Shown: piece by piece, positions 23,097-32,768 of the stretch
How the letters are laid out: every line of letters starts with the position of its first letter
How positions within the stretch are numbered: the first letter of the stretch is position 1
Assembly: GCA_948567375.1 (NCBI GenBank)
Contig: OX419756.1
Location: 67,496,552-67,560,551 of the forward strand
Direction of reading: 5' to 3'
DNA length: 64,000 nucleotides
Origin: Lunularia cruciata
Lineage: Eukaryota; Streptophyta; Marchantiopsida; Lunulariales; Lunulariaceae
The notes under the pieces: generated by a model
What the model saw: the letters and a program-made list of their open reading frames with translations, nothing else
Databases searched by the model: none
What the model was told of the DNA's origin: nothing
Position numbers and translations under genes: made by a program

Positions 23097-23582
23097 GAGG
23101 AATTGGAGAGATTGTGTGAGGTGGATTGCAGATTTTGGGGATTAAGGTGATTTTGGCAAAATCTCAAGTTTGAGATCTGGACTTGAGATTTCTACACATG
23201 ATAGCTTGGGTTATCTTTCAGTTAGCACACTTGAAATTATTGAGAGAGCTTCTATGCGCACTGGGCTAGAAATTTTGAAAGTTGATAGGGTAAAGTGCTC
23301 CCGCAACTGCATGCTCTCTGGAAAATTGTACAGAGTCTGCCATTTCTTCAATTTTCAGTGAATTGTCTTGAAAATTTCCAAGAAAATTCAGTGCATTGTA
23401 TTCTACCTGTTGCAACAAAAATTAGAGATAGATCGTTCTTGCGCAGGGAGTAATAAGTTTTTGAAGTGAGGGGGGTGGTTTTCAGACCAAATCTGAAATA
23501 TGGGTGCTGAGTAGAAAGGTGTCTAGGCCAAATGGCTTGATGAAAAGATCTGAAATTTTGCAGGGAGGGACGCCCTAGAATT
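23097..23582 (+). other. Leader stretch between the two upstream ORF segments
   Basis: No continuous frame. The sequence is conserved in the minus-strand relative (about 34820-35300) as an untranslated stretch or as a different frame around 23170-23361. It could be an intron or structured leader; splice sites are not obvious. Confidence 0.4.
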
Positions 23583-24218
23583 GTGATCAAGTGTGGAAAA
23601 TTTCAGAGGACTGTGACATATGTATTGGGAGATTTGAGTGACATTGTGAGGAAGGGTCAATTCTGCAGAGTGGAGATCTCATGCATGAGAAGTTTGAGAT
23701 CAACAAAAAGCATGTTTGAATGTTTAGATTTCATCTTGGGGAACATGGAGGGTCATCAAGAGTGGAAATTGAGATTATGCAAGGTTCCCCAAGGGTTTGA
23801 GATGATTGTAGGGGTGGATTTGAGGAAAAGAGAGTTTACAATAGAATTTGAAAAGAGTGTTGAGAGGATCCAAAAACCTACACCACTTGGAGGAAAGAGT
23901 GAGTCTAAGTGCTTTCTATGTGGAGAGAAGGAACATAAGGCAAGTTCATGTCCATTGACCTTTGAGAGCAAGAGATTGAGGGAAAGGAGAGGCTTACTTG
24001 ACTTGGGTTTGCATGTTGGACCTTCTTCACCAAGATTGGGAGGGAGAAGATCTAAGACCAAGGAGTTGTGTGAGGTTTATGGAGTTGAAGGACTTCCAAA
24101 AGGACATGAGTGTAGTGGAGTAAAAGCACTTTTGGAAACTTTGGTGAAGGATCTTGGAGAGAGTCTTAGTACAGCTACAGAAATACTACCACCTTCATCA
24201 GCTAGTTCTCAAGATTAG
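23583..24218 (+). CDS. Extra ORF upstream of gag with a zinc knuckle
   Basis: A complete 211-residue frame lies between the 5' LTR and gag. Around residues 109-122 it has CFLCGEKEHKASSC, a perfect C-x2-C-x4-H-x4-C RNA-binding knuckle. Basic patches (RLRERRG, LGGRRSKTK) follow, then a second loose Cys/His cluster (CEVYGVEGLPKGHEC) and a Ser-rich tail ending SSASSQD. The relative at 34217-34800 keeps the same organisation, so the ORF belongs to the family and is not an accident of one copy. Extra ORFs upstream of gag are known from Ogre-type Tat elements, but no homology is claimed. A nucleic-acid-binding role is inferred from the knuckle. The first Met is at 23583; the true start could be further upstream through splicing. 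Confidence 0.65.
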   Translation: MIKCGKFQRTVTYVLGDLSDIVRKGQFCRVEISCMRSLRSTKSMFECLDFILGNMEGHQEWKLRLCKVPQGFEMIVGVDLRKREFTIEFEKSVERIQKPTPLGGKSESKCFLCGEKEHKASSCPLTFESKRLRERRGLLDLGLHVGPSSPRLGGRRSKTKELCEVYGVEGLPKGHECSGVKALLETLVKDLGESLSTATEILPPSSASSQD

Positions 24219-24385
24219 TGATGGAGATAATCTTTCAACTTATGGATAAACTATCCATGAGAGTTAGATTAATTTGCACTCTAGGATTTGATGTTGCTAT
24301 AGAAATCTTGGAGCAACCTGAACCTTTTGTGTTCCCTAGAGTGGATTATTCTCAGATGGTGTTAGTCATGTATATACTCTATTAG

Positions 24386-24455
24386 TAATAGAGTGAGAGA
24401 AAAGAAAAGAGAAAAAAAAAGTTTTGAGAGAAAAGAAAGATAGTGAGGGGTTAAG
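24386..24455 (+). other. Long polypurine run immediately before gag
   Basis: About 60 bases are almost all A and G, broken by a TTTT, and end at the gag start codon. The relative has the same at 33985-34050. It may be an untranslated leader signal or an additional plus-strand priming site; position is the only evidence. Confidence 0.4.
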
Positions 24456-27400
24456 ATGGGGAAACTTCCGGTTTTCTTTGGCAAGGATGGAGAAGATGTG
24501 GAGGCCTTTGTGAGAGACTTCAAGAGAACTTGCATAGGAAACAATGAGAGGAGGAAGAATGAGTGGGCCTCATTATTACCAGATTTCTTTGAGGATGCAG
24601 CACTTACATGGTATGAGTCAGAATACCAAAAGAGAGAGAGGAGAGAGGGGGAAGAGGAGTCTTGGGAGACTTTGATTTCAGCACTCATTGAGAACTTTCT
24701 TCCTGATGAGAGTTATGAGAGATTGATGAGTGAGGTTACATTTCTCAAGCAAGGAGATGGAGAGAAAGTGAGGGTCTATGTGGAAAGAGTGGAAAAGTTG
24801 GAGTCCAGATTTCGCATAGTGTTGAGGAAGGGTAGGGATGATGTGGAGACTACAATGATTGGCATAGGGGCCATGCTCACCAAGAATTTTGTGGGAGGAT
24901 TGAGACCACAAATTAGAAGCAAGGTGAGATATGAGAAACCTTCTTCCAAGGTTGAAGCTATCAAGATTGCAATTCGTATGGAGGAGAGTTTGGAAGGGGA
25001 TGAGAGTGATTTGGTGGTGAAGGAGGTTGTGCATCCTCCTCAAGGCTACAAGTATAGTGGAACTTCTGATACTTTGGTGACAAGGGTTGCACCACAAGTA
25101 GTAGTTGCTCCAGTTCTTGCACCTCTACCAAAAGATCCACTTCAAACCATCACAGAACAACTTGCGGATCTCAAGATCAATGTGGTGCAACGATGGGAGA
25201 AGAGAGAGGTGGATCAGAATGTAGGGAGAGGGCCTAGGAGTTATGGAAACTATCCATATAGAGGAGGCCAACCAGCCAACAATTTCAATGATAGAAATTG
25301 TTTTGGTTGTGGAGGAAGAGGCCATATCCAAAGGAATTGCCCAAATTCCACTTACCATGGAGGAAGGGGTTATGAGGGAGCCAATAGAGGGAAAGAGGGA
25401 GGTAGTGAAACCCAAGTGGCTCCTAATCCCAACAAAGGTAAGGGGATAGCATCCATAGATGTGGTTGAGAGCAAGTATGAGAAGGGAGAGTGCTCAAACT
25501 CCAAGGGTCTTAATTTGGAGCTTTTGGCACAAGAGAAGAAGAGAGCTCATTTTACAGAGGATGTTCACTCTTCTCAAGGATTTACTTCAAGCAAGGATAC
25601 TCTTATGTCTACTAGGAGCACTCGCACCTCAACACCATCAACAACAAAGACTCCAAGGAAGAAGTTGGGGATGGAAGACTTCTTGATCTCAAAGCAACAA
25701 TGGAACTACAATGTGTTGGAGGATGTTGGTAATCACAAGGCTAACATCACAGTGGGCCAATTAATTGCTTTGAACCCTACCTTGAGAAAGGAGCTTAGAG
25801 GTGGTTTGAGTTCTACAAGGAGCAAGAAGAAGAAGAAGGCAAAAGTTCCAGTATCAATGGGGGTGGTGGATGCCAAGCCAGCACCATGGGAAGCTTGTGA
25901 ATATGCCTCCAAGATTGATGTGAGAGTGAATGATCACAACATCAAGGATGCATTGGTTGATGGAGGATCAGCAGTGAATGCCATGTCAGAAAGGTTGATG
26001 GAGAAGTTGGGTATGATACCCTCAAGACCTTCAACATTTGTGGTGAGCATGGCAAACAAGCAACAAGTTCGACCAATAGGGGTGATGGATAAGGTGGTAG
26101 TTTCAGTTATGGGAGTTCAAAATCTCATGACTTTCCAAGTCTTGAAGGATTCAAGCTATGACTTACTTCTTGGGAGGCCATGGTTGAGAGCAGCACGCAC
26201 AACTGATCGATGGCACAAAGGGTACTTGAGGATTGGGCCATCAAACCATAGAGTCACTGTTCCTGTGACTAACACCACCAACACTTCACATTCAGATACA
26301 CCATCTTCTGATTATTGGGAATCAGATTCTGAAGAAGGAGCTTCAGGTGTGGACACAAGCATGGAAGAGGAGACTTCCATGGAGGAGGATGAATCTGAAT
26401 CTGATTCAGATGTGTATCCTTTGTGTGCTATGGATTTCGCACCTAAGCCAGAGGTTTTGAAGGACCCAGATAAATCACCATTGAGACTTGAGGAGGTAGA
26501 GAGAAGGTTATCTACCCTCAAGTATGGCCCAAATGTTACCAAGGAGGAGAAGGTGAGATTTGAGGAGATTTTCCGCAAGTTCATCCATGTGTTTGCTTTT
26601 AGTTACAAGGATTTGAAGGAAGTCACCTTGGAGGAGCACAAGATAGAGGTGGAGTCACATGCAAGACCAATCTGCCAAAAGCAACGTCGCATTAGCCCAC
26701 CAATATCTTTGGTTGTGAAGGAGGAGATTGATAAGCTCAAGGAAGCTGGATTTATCTTTGAGGTGGAGAATTCAGAATGGGTGTCTCCAATTGTCATTGT
26801 GAAGAAAAAGAATGGCAAGCTTCGGGTATGTGTGGATTACAAGAAGCTCAATGCTGTTACCAAGAAGTACTACTCCCCATTGCCATTCATTGATGAGATC
26901 TTGGAGGAGGTTGCAGGTCATGAGAGGTACAGTTTTGGAGATGGTTATAGTGGATATAACCAAATCAAGATTGCACCAGAGCATCAACAACTCACCACAT
27001 TCACCACACCTTGGGGAACTTATGCTTTCAAGGTCATGCCTTTTGGGCTTTGCAATGCTCCAGCCACATTCCAACGGTTCATGAACAAGGTATTTGAACC
27101 TTTCATTGGGAAATTTGTGAGAGATTTCATTGATGACTTTTGTGTCTATGGGAGCAAGGAGGAGCACTTTGAGCACCTAATCAAAGTCTTGCAATGCTTG
27201 GATGAGGCAAATGCATCACTCAACCCAGAGAAGTGCATTTTTGGATGTGAAGAAGGTCTACTTTTGGGGCATATCATCTCCAAGGATGGAATAGCAGTTG
27301 ATCCTGAGAAGGTGAGGAAAATCTCAGACCTTCCATTCCCTTCAAGCTTGACAAAGTTACGCCAATTCTTGGAGATGGTTGGGTACTATAGGAGGTTCAT

Positions 27401-27701
27401 CTTCTCATTTTCCAACAAGGCTTATGCATTGACCATCTACATGAAGAAGGGTGTAGATTACATGGTGATTTTGGAAGACAAGGAGGCTCTCAAAGCTTTT
27501 GAGGAGCTCAAGCAATCCCTTGTTGTAGCTCCAATTCTTGCTAAACCTGATTGGAGTAAACCTTTCATCCTCTACACTGATGCAAATGCTGATTTATTAT
27601 CTAGAGCCTATGATCATGATGGAGATGAGCCAATGGATGATTCCTTCCCGGATGAGAAGCTCATGACAATCTCAGTCACTCAAGAGGTTCCAATGGAGTA
27701 G
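24456..27701 (+). CDS. gag-protease-RT polyprotein with truncated RNase H
   Basis: One frame of 1081 residues. Gag capsid-type sequence spans about residues 30-150 (ALTWYESEYQ, LKQGDGEKVRVYVERVEKL). A knuckle CFGCGGRGHIQRNC is at 282-295. The protease active site reads VDGGSAVNAM with Asp502 (D-G-G in place of D-S/T-G, common in Tat/Athila). RT covers about 770-960 with LRVCVDYKKLN, PFGLCNAPATFQRFM and the catalytic FIDDF (Asp893, Asp894; F-I-D-D instead of Y-x-D-D). RNase H starts normally at FILYTDA (Asp1042) but jumps at once to DLLSRA, which normally lies at its end. The whole middle is therefore lost in frame. The frame ends at a TAG where the minus-strand relative has TAC, a sense codon. 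The start ATG follows a purine-rich leader. Confidence 0.92.
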   Translation: MGKLPVFFGKDGEDVEAFVRDFKRTCIGNNERRKNEWASLLPDFFEDAALTWYESEYQKRERREGEEESWETLISALIENFLPDESYERLMSEVTFLKQGDGEKVRVYVERVEKLESRFRIVLRKGRDDVETTMIGIGAMLTKNFVGGLRPQIRSKVRYEKPSSKVEAIKIAIRMEESLEGDESDLVVKEVVHPPQGYKYSGTSDTLVTRVAPQVVVAPVLAPLPKDPLQTITEQLADLKINVVQRWEKREVDQNVGRGPRSYGNYPYRGGQPANNFNDRNCFGCGGRGHIQRNCPNSTYHGGRGYEGANRGKEGGSETQVAPNPNKGKGIASIDVVESKYEKGECSNSKGLNLELLAQEKKRAHFTEDVHSSQGFTSSKDTLMSTRSTRTSTPSTTKTPRKKLGMEDFLISKQQWNYNVLEDVGNHKANITVGQLIALNPTLRKELRGGLSSTRSKKKKKAKVPVSMGVVDAKPAPWEACEYASKIDVRVNDHNIKDALVDGGSAVNAMSERLMEKLGMIPSRPSTFVVSMANKQQVRPIGVMDKVVVSVMGVQNLMTFQVLKDSSYDLLLGRPWLRAARTTDRWHKGYLRIGPSNHRVTVPVTNTTNTSHSDTPSSDYWESDSEEGASGVDTSMEEETSMEEDESESDSDVYPLCAMDFAPKPEVLKDPDKSPLRLEEVERRLSTLKYGPNVTKEEKVRFEEIFRKFIHVFAFSYKDLKEVTLEEHKIEVESHARPICQKQRRISPPISLVVKEEIDKLKEAGFIFEVENSEWVSPIVIVKKKNGKLRVCVDYKKLNAVTKKYYSPLPFIDEILEEVAGHERYSFGDGYSGYNQIKIAPEHQQLTTFTTPWGTYAFKVMPFGLCNAPATFQRFMNKVFEPFIGKFVRDFIDDFCVYGSKEEHFEHLIKVLQCLDEANASLNPEKCIFGCEEGLLLGHIISKDGIAVDPEKVRKISDLPFPSSLTKLRQFLEMVGYYRRFIFSFSNKAYALTIYMKKGVDYMVILEDKEALKAFEELKQSLVVAPILAKPDWSKPFILYTDANADLLSRAYDHDGDEPMDDSFPDEKLMTISVTQEVPME
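27581..27595 (+). other. Deletion junction inside RNase H
   Basis: The coding sequence passes from the first catalytic Asp segment (YTDANA) directly into the terminal DLLSRA segment. About 110-130 codons normally found between these two motifs in Ty3/gypsy are absent, and the frame is kept. Confidence 0.8.
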
Positions 27702-27710
27702 AAGGAGATT

Positions 27711-28964
27711 GTGGATTTTGTGACAAAAGGTAACTATCCAAAAGGGATGCATGCTAGGGAGAGGAAGGCCCTTGCAGCAAGATCTAGACCTTACACAATG
27801 GTGGAGGATATTCTTTTTCACCAAGGAGCAGATGGTCTACTTCGAAGAGTAGTGGGTAAGGAAGAGTCTATCCTACTCATAAAGGATTTTCATGAAGGTT
27901 TAGTATGTGGAGGACACTTTGCAGGAAAGGTGACTGCTTTCAAGATTCTAGATGCAGGTTACCATTGGAGAGGGATTTTCAAGGATTGTCTTGATTATTG
28001 CAAAACTTGTCATGTTTGTCAAGCTTTTGCTAGAAAGTCTACATCCACTCCACCACTTAGATCAATTCCATTGCTAGGACCTTTTGAGAAGTGGGGAATT
28101 GATTTTGTAGGTCCTCTCAATAGAACCCCAAGGAACAATCGGTACATTGTGGTAGTTACTGATTACCTTACCAAGTGGGTTGAGGCTAGAACATTGAGGG
28201 ACAAGAATGAAGATGAAGTGGGTAGATTTCTTTATGAACGCATTATCACTAGGTTTGGATGCCCTTTGGAGTTGGTTTTTGATAGAGGAGGAGAGTTTAC
28301 AAGAAGCATTACTACAACCATGCTACGACATTTCTCTATCACACATAGAGTAACTACATCCTATAAGCCAAATTCCAATGGCTTGGTAGAGAGAACCAAT
28401 CAGACCTTGTGCATGATGTTGGCCAAAGATGCAGAAATGGAGGGGGCTAAACATCATTGGGACAAGAAGATTCATGCAGTTTTGTGGGAGTATAGGACAA
28501 CCATGAAAACTTCCACTGGATATTCTCCATTTCAATTGGTGTATGGTATTGAGTCTACCTTACCTATTCAATTTGATCTTCCTACCTTCCAAAGCATTCA
28601 AAGGAGATTGAAGAAAGCACAAGGAGGTGATGCAGAGAAGTCCAGGAAGGATCAACTCATGGAGTTGGAAGAGGCAAGAGCAGTTGCTATGGTTCAAGTG
28701 GAGCAAGCCCAAAGGAAACAAAAAGAGAGCTATGATAAGACGCAAGACAAGAAGAAGGTGGAGCCTTTCAAAGAAGGTGATTGGGTAATGTTGTTTGATT
28801 CCATTCGATTCAAGAGAGTGCAAAAGAAGTTTTTGCCTAAGTACTTTGGACCTTTCATAGTGGAGAAGGTGTGGGGCAATTACACCTATGATCTCAAGGA
28901 TTTGGGAGGAAGATACTTTGATAGGATTAACCATGATAAGTTGAAGATGTACCATAGAAGGTAG
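27711..28964 (+). CDS. Integrase ORF of the young element
   Basis: A 417-residue frame begins 10 bases after the preceding stop. It was presumably translated as part of the polyprotein before that stop arose. The N-terminal zinc domain has His61, His69, Cys100 and Cys103 (HEGLVCGGH, CKTCHVC). The catalytic triad is Asp131 (GIDFVGPL), Asp191 (VFDRGGEF) and Glu227 (NGLVERTNQT), with 35 residues between the last two, the D,D(35)E signature. The C-terminal part has the GPY/F-type strand KYFGPFIVEKV and ends after KMYHRR. There is no chromodomain or PHD finger. All catalytic residues are intact. The annotated first Met is internal to the former polyprotein. Confidence 0.9.
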   Translation: MDFVTKGNYPKGMHARERKALAARSRPYTMVEDILFHQGADGLLRRVVGKEESILLIKDFHEGLVCGGHFAGKVTAFKILDAGYHWRGIFKDCLDYCKTCHVCQAFARKSTSTPPLRSIPLLGPFEKWGIDFVGPLNRTPRNNRYIVVVTDYLTKWVEARTLRDKNEDEVGRFLYERIITRFGCPLELVFDRGGEFTRSITTTMLRHFSITHRVTTSYKPNSNGLVERTNQTLCMMLAKDAEMEGAKHHWDKKIHAVLWEYRTTMKTSTGYSPFQLVYGIESTLPIQFDLPTFQSIQRRLKKAQGGDAEKSRKDQLMELEEARAVAMVQVEQAQRKQKESYDKTQDKKKVEPFKEGDWVMLFDSIRFKRVQKKFLPKYFGPFIVEKVWGNYTYDLKDLGGRYFDRINHDKLKMYHRR

Positions 28965-28998
28965 AGAGACCTTCACTTTGAGGACAAAGTGAAAACTT

Positions 28999-29012
28999 AG
29001 TCCGGGGGTAAA
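28999..29012 (+). other. Polypurine tract
   Basis: AGTCCGGGGGTAAA ends directly at the TG of the 3' LTR and 35 bases after the integrase stop. It is the plus-strand primer site. Confidence 0.8.
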
Positions 29013-29691
29013 TGTAACACCCATTTGTGCATGTGTGTGGTATTGTGATATTTAGCTTGGTATTACAAGTACTTAAGAGATATTATTTATATAGAGATAA
29101 AGGATGGTTCTATATTAGTCATGGTTAGCTAAAGTTAGTCATAGCTAAGATAGATGGGACCTTACTTTAGAGGAAGTAGAAAAGATGAGCACCACTATTT
29201 TGGATTTTAGTGTGTTGACTTGGTATTATTCCTAGGTGTTTGGCTTTGGGGAAAGAGTTGAGAACTCTTGGGCCCGCAAGCCTTTTTTTTTTGGATTCTT
29301 CTTTAGTCCAAGGATAGCCCATGTGAAAGAATCCTTGCTTTAGTGGTTGGGTCAAGATAAGGGGAATATGCCCATGTGAATGGATATTCCTTTCTACTTT
29401 TTGACTTTACTTGACTTTTAGTCTAGTAACTTGAGTTACTACGGTAATTAGTAACTTTGGTACGTAACTATTTCACAAGTATATAAACAAGGGGTGAGGA
29501 GGTAATCATCATCCTTTCATTTGCACCTATCTCTCTCTCATTGAGTTCTCTAGTGAGCAATGTCTTGAGTCTTGGAGTGTTAGCCTTGGAGGAGTATGAT
29601 GGAGTTGGGGTTCCTTGCCTTCTTAGTCCATGGTGCGCTACCATAATAGCCATCAAACGTTCATCTTGAGTGAGAGACAGGCCGGCTCACA
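29013..29691 (+). repeat. 3' LTR, 679 bp
   Basis: The same ends and length as 22206-22884. Differences seen are a T/G change in the GCTTTGG(G/T)GAAAG region, a G/T change in a T run, and two changes in CATCA(AAC/GAG)GTTC. Confidence 0.95.
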
Positions 29692-30798
29692 GGTCCTTTT
29701 CTCTCTAGATGTCATTCTGGCAAACAAGGGATAGTTTATTCCCGTGGGCATGCGAGGACCTTCCATCTTTTGCTTCATTTTCATCAGATTGGACTAAGGG
29801 TTTATGGTCTTCCTTGATGGAACAATAGTATGAATATACACTACATTCTCTCTTAGTTGACTTGTCCATTCCTTAGGGTACTAGAGCACGTGTCTGCTCT
29901 TACTTTGGAAAGGGTGCAGGCTCTTGGATCCTAGCTCAATTGTGCATTAGGGCATTCCAACTCACACTAGCTATTGTCTCTACAACAATGAGGTTTTGCT
30001 TAAGTTTGGTCCACCCTTCTGCATCTTCATTACTCACTTTTGAGTGTGGTTCTACACTAGATGCAACAGTTGTCTATATGACACAGTGTCCTTTTGAAGG
30101 ACAGAGGATAGCTACCCATGATGTTATTAGGGACATAATGTTTGCTATGGCACAAGAGAGTGGATACTTGGCTTGGAGGGAGCGTTTGTATGCTTTGCAG
30201 ACAACACATGTCAAGGTAAACTTATACTTGGTCTAAGATGATCAAGTGATTATAGCGGATGTCATAGTTATAGACTCTACACATGATACAATTTCTAAGG
30301 GAGTGATTACCCATCTCCCTAGATGGGCAGCCAATGCAATAGCAACATGCAAGGCGTCCAAGTATAGGAGTAAGCAGCAAGGTCTTCTCTTTGTTCCCCT
30401 AGCCTTGGAGTTATATGGAGTAATGGATAAGGCGTTTGACACATTTGTCAAAGAGTGCACGAGATCTTATCAGGTTAGGCGCTAGGGGTACCACTCTCAC
30501 TCTCATACTTTGTAGCATATTTAAGATAACATGCGTCCATTGCTCTACAAAGGGCAATGGCTGGTGCAATTCATAAGAGAAAAATCACACTAGGTGATGC
30601 TTCTTTGGATTCTCTAGTCATTTGTAGACCGTATGACTTGTATAGCTCAGATATATTAGGTGCAGTAAGGCAGATTTCCCATATCAAACTCTATTGGGGC
30701 TTAGCCCCATTTTATCTATTTTGTCTCTCCCTTGTATGGCTTGATGGGGTCTTCTCATCTTTCATCTCCCATCTCTCATCTTTCATCTCCTATATTTC
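29692..30798 (+). mobile_element. Right part of the split LINE, C-terminus and 3' end
   Basis: It opens with the second GGTC and continues the LINE reading after the young element. It holds the post-RT Cys/His segment (ECGSTLDA, then CPFEGQRIATHDVIRD), AITLGD-like terminal motifs and the 3' untranslated part. Stops and frame changes occur. Short CATCTCCCATCT-type repeats mark the end near 30770-30800, where the minus-strand element begins. Confidence 0.8.
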
Positions 30799-30906
30799 TA
30801 TAGGTAAGGTACACTCAATACCATATACCAATTGAAATGGAGAATATCCGGTAGAAGTCTTCATGGTTGTCTTATACTCCCACAAAATTGCATGAATCTT
30901 CTTGTC

Positions 30907-31951
30907 TCAATGATGTTTAGCCCCTTCCATTTCTACATCTTTGGCCATCATCATGCACAAGGTCTGATTGGTCCTCTCTACCAAGCCATTGGAATTTGGC
31001 TTATAGGATGTAGTTACTCTATGTGTGATTGAGAAATGTCGTAGCATGGCTGTAGTAATGCTTCTTGTGAACTCTCCTCCTCTATCAAAAACCAACTCCA
31101 AAGGGCATCCTAGTGATAATGCATTCATAAAGAAATCTACCAACTTCATCTTCATTCTTGTCCCTCAATAGTCTAGCCTCAACCCACTTGGTAAGGTAAT
31201 CAATAACTACCACCATATACTGATTGTTCCTTGGGGTTCTATTGAGAGGACCTACAAAATCAATTCCTTACTTCTCAAAAGGTCCTAGCAATGGAATTGA
31301 TCTAAGTGGTGGAGTGGAAGTAGACTTTCTAGCAAAAGCTTGACAAACATGACAAGTTTTGCAATAATCAAGACAATCCTTGAAAATCCCTCTCCAATGA
31401 TAACCTACATCTAGAATCTTGAAAGCAATCACCTTTCCTACAAAGTGTCCTCCACACACTAAACCTTCATGAAACTCTTTTATGAGTGGGATAGACTCTT
31501 CCTTACCCACTGCTCTTTGAAGTAGACCATCTGCTCCTTGGTGAAGAAGAATATCCTCCACCATTGTGTAAGGTCTAGATCTTGCTGCAAGGGCCTTCCT
31601 CTCCCTAGCATGCATCCCTTTTGGATAGTTACCTCTTGTCACAAAATCCACAATCTCCTTGTACTCCATTGGAATCTCTTGAGTGACTGAGATTGTCTTG
31701 AGCTTATCAATCTCCTCCTTCACAACCAAAGATATTACTAGGCTAATGCGATGTTGCTTTTGGCGGATTGGTCTTGCATGTGACTCCACCTTTATTTTGT
31801 GCACCTCCAAGGTGACTTCCTTCAAATCCTTGTAACTAAAAGCAAACACATGAATGAACTTGCAAAAAATCTCCTCATATCTCACCTTCTCCTCCTTGGT
31901 AACATTTAGGCCATACTTGAGGGTAGATAACCTCCTCTCTATCTCCTCCAA
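30907..31951 (-). pseudogene. Pol remnant: protease-RT linker fused to integrase
   Basis: The frame 31268-31951 runs from RRLSTLKYGLNV through EEIDKLK and then directly into TISVTQEIPMEYKEIVDF, so the reverse transcriptase and RNase H are absent without a frame change. It continues with the integrase zinc domain (CKTCHVCQAFARK). After a frame break near 31260 the integrase core continues at 30907-31155 with VFDRGGEF and NGLVERTNQT. The fusion point contains AAGCTCA, a sequence that occurs at both ends of the missing segment in the young copy, so the deletion probably arose between short repeats. Confidence 0.85.
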
Positions 31952-32768
31952 GTGTCAATGGTCATTTATCTGGGTCCTTCAAAACCTATAGCTTAGGTGC
32001 AAAATCCATAGCACACAAGAGATACATATCTAAATCAGATTCAGATTCATCCTCCTCCATGGAAGTCTACTCTTCCATGCTTGTGTCCACACCTGAAGCT
32101 CCTTCTTCAGAATCTGATTCCCAATAATCAGAAGATGGTGCATCTGAATGTGAAGTGTGGGTGGTGTTAATCCAAAGAACTATGACTCTATGGTTTGATG
32201 GCCCACTCCTCTAGTACCCTTTGTGCCATCAATTAGTTGTGCATGCTGCTCTCAACCATGGCCTCCCAAGAAGTAAGTCATAGCTTGAATCCTTCAAAAA
32301 TTGGAAAGTCATGAGATTTTGAACTCCCATAACTAAAACTACCACCTTATCCATCACCCTCATTCATCAAACTTGTTGCTTGTTTGCCATGCTCACCACA
32401 AATGTTGAAGGTCTAGAGGGTATCATACCCAACTTTTTCATCAACCTTTTTCACATGGCTTTTATTGTTGATCCTCCATCAACCAATGCATCTTGATGTT
32501 GTGACCATTCACTCTCACATCAATCTTGGAGGCATATTCACAAGCCTCCCATGGTGCTGGCTTGGCATCCAACACCCCCATTGAAACTAGAGCTTTTACC
32601 CTCTTCTTCCTCTTACTCTTTGTAAACTCAAACCATCTCTAAGCTCCCTTCTCAAGGTAAGGTTCAAATCAATCAATTGGCCCACTATGATGTTAGCCTT
32701 GTGACTACCAACATCCTCCAACACATTGTAGTTCCATTGTTGCTTTGAAATCAAGAAATCCTTTATCC
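31952..32768 (-). pseudogene. Decayed protease region of the minus-strand relative
   Basis: It matches 25660-26460 of the young copy with many indels and stops; the Asp/Glu-rich linker and the protease C-terminal GRPW-type region are still traceable. No open frame of length. Confidence 0.75.

Larger units (their letters stand above)
22206..29691 (+). mobile_element. Young full-length Ty3/gypsy element nested in a LINE
   Basis: The 7486-bp element has 679-bp LTRs at both ends that differ at about four positions, and each begins TGTAACACCC and ends GGCTCACA. It has a primer-binding site, an extra ORF with a zinc knuckle, a gag-protease-RT ORF, a separate integrase ORF and a polypurine tract 5' of the second LTR. 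The domain order and lack of a chromodomain point to the non-chromovirus plant lineages (Tat/Athila-like), as does the Asp-tRNA-type primer site. Two defects prevent autonomy: most of RNase H is deleted and a stop separates RT from integrase. High LTR identity indicates recent insertion. Confidence 0.95.

Noticed and set aside
27699-27711. Programmed readthrough at the TAG between RT and integrase
   Set aside because: The related element has TAC at the same codon, so a private nonsense mutation is simpler.
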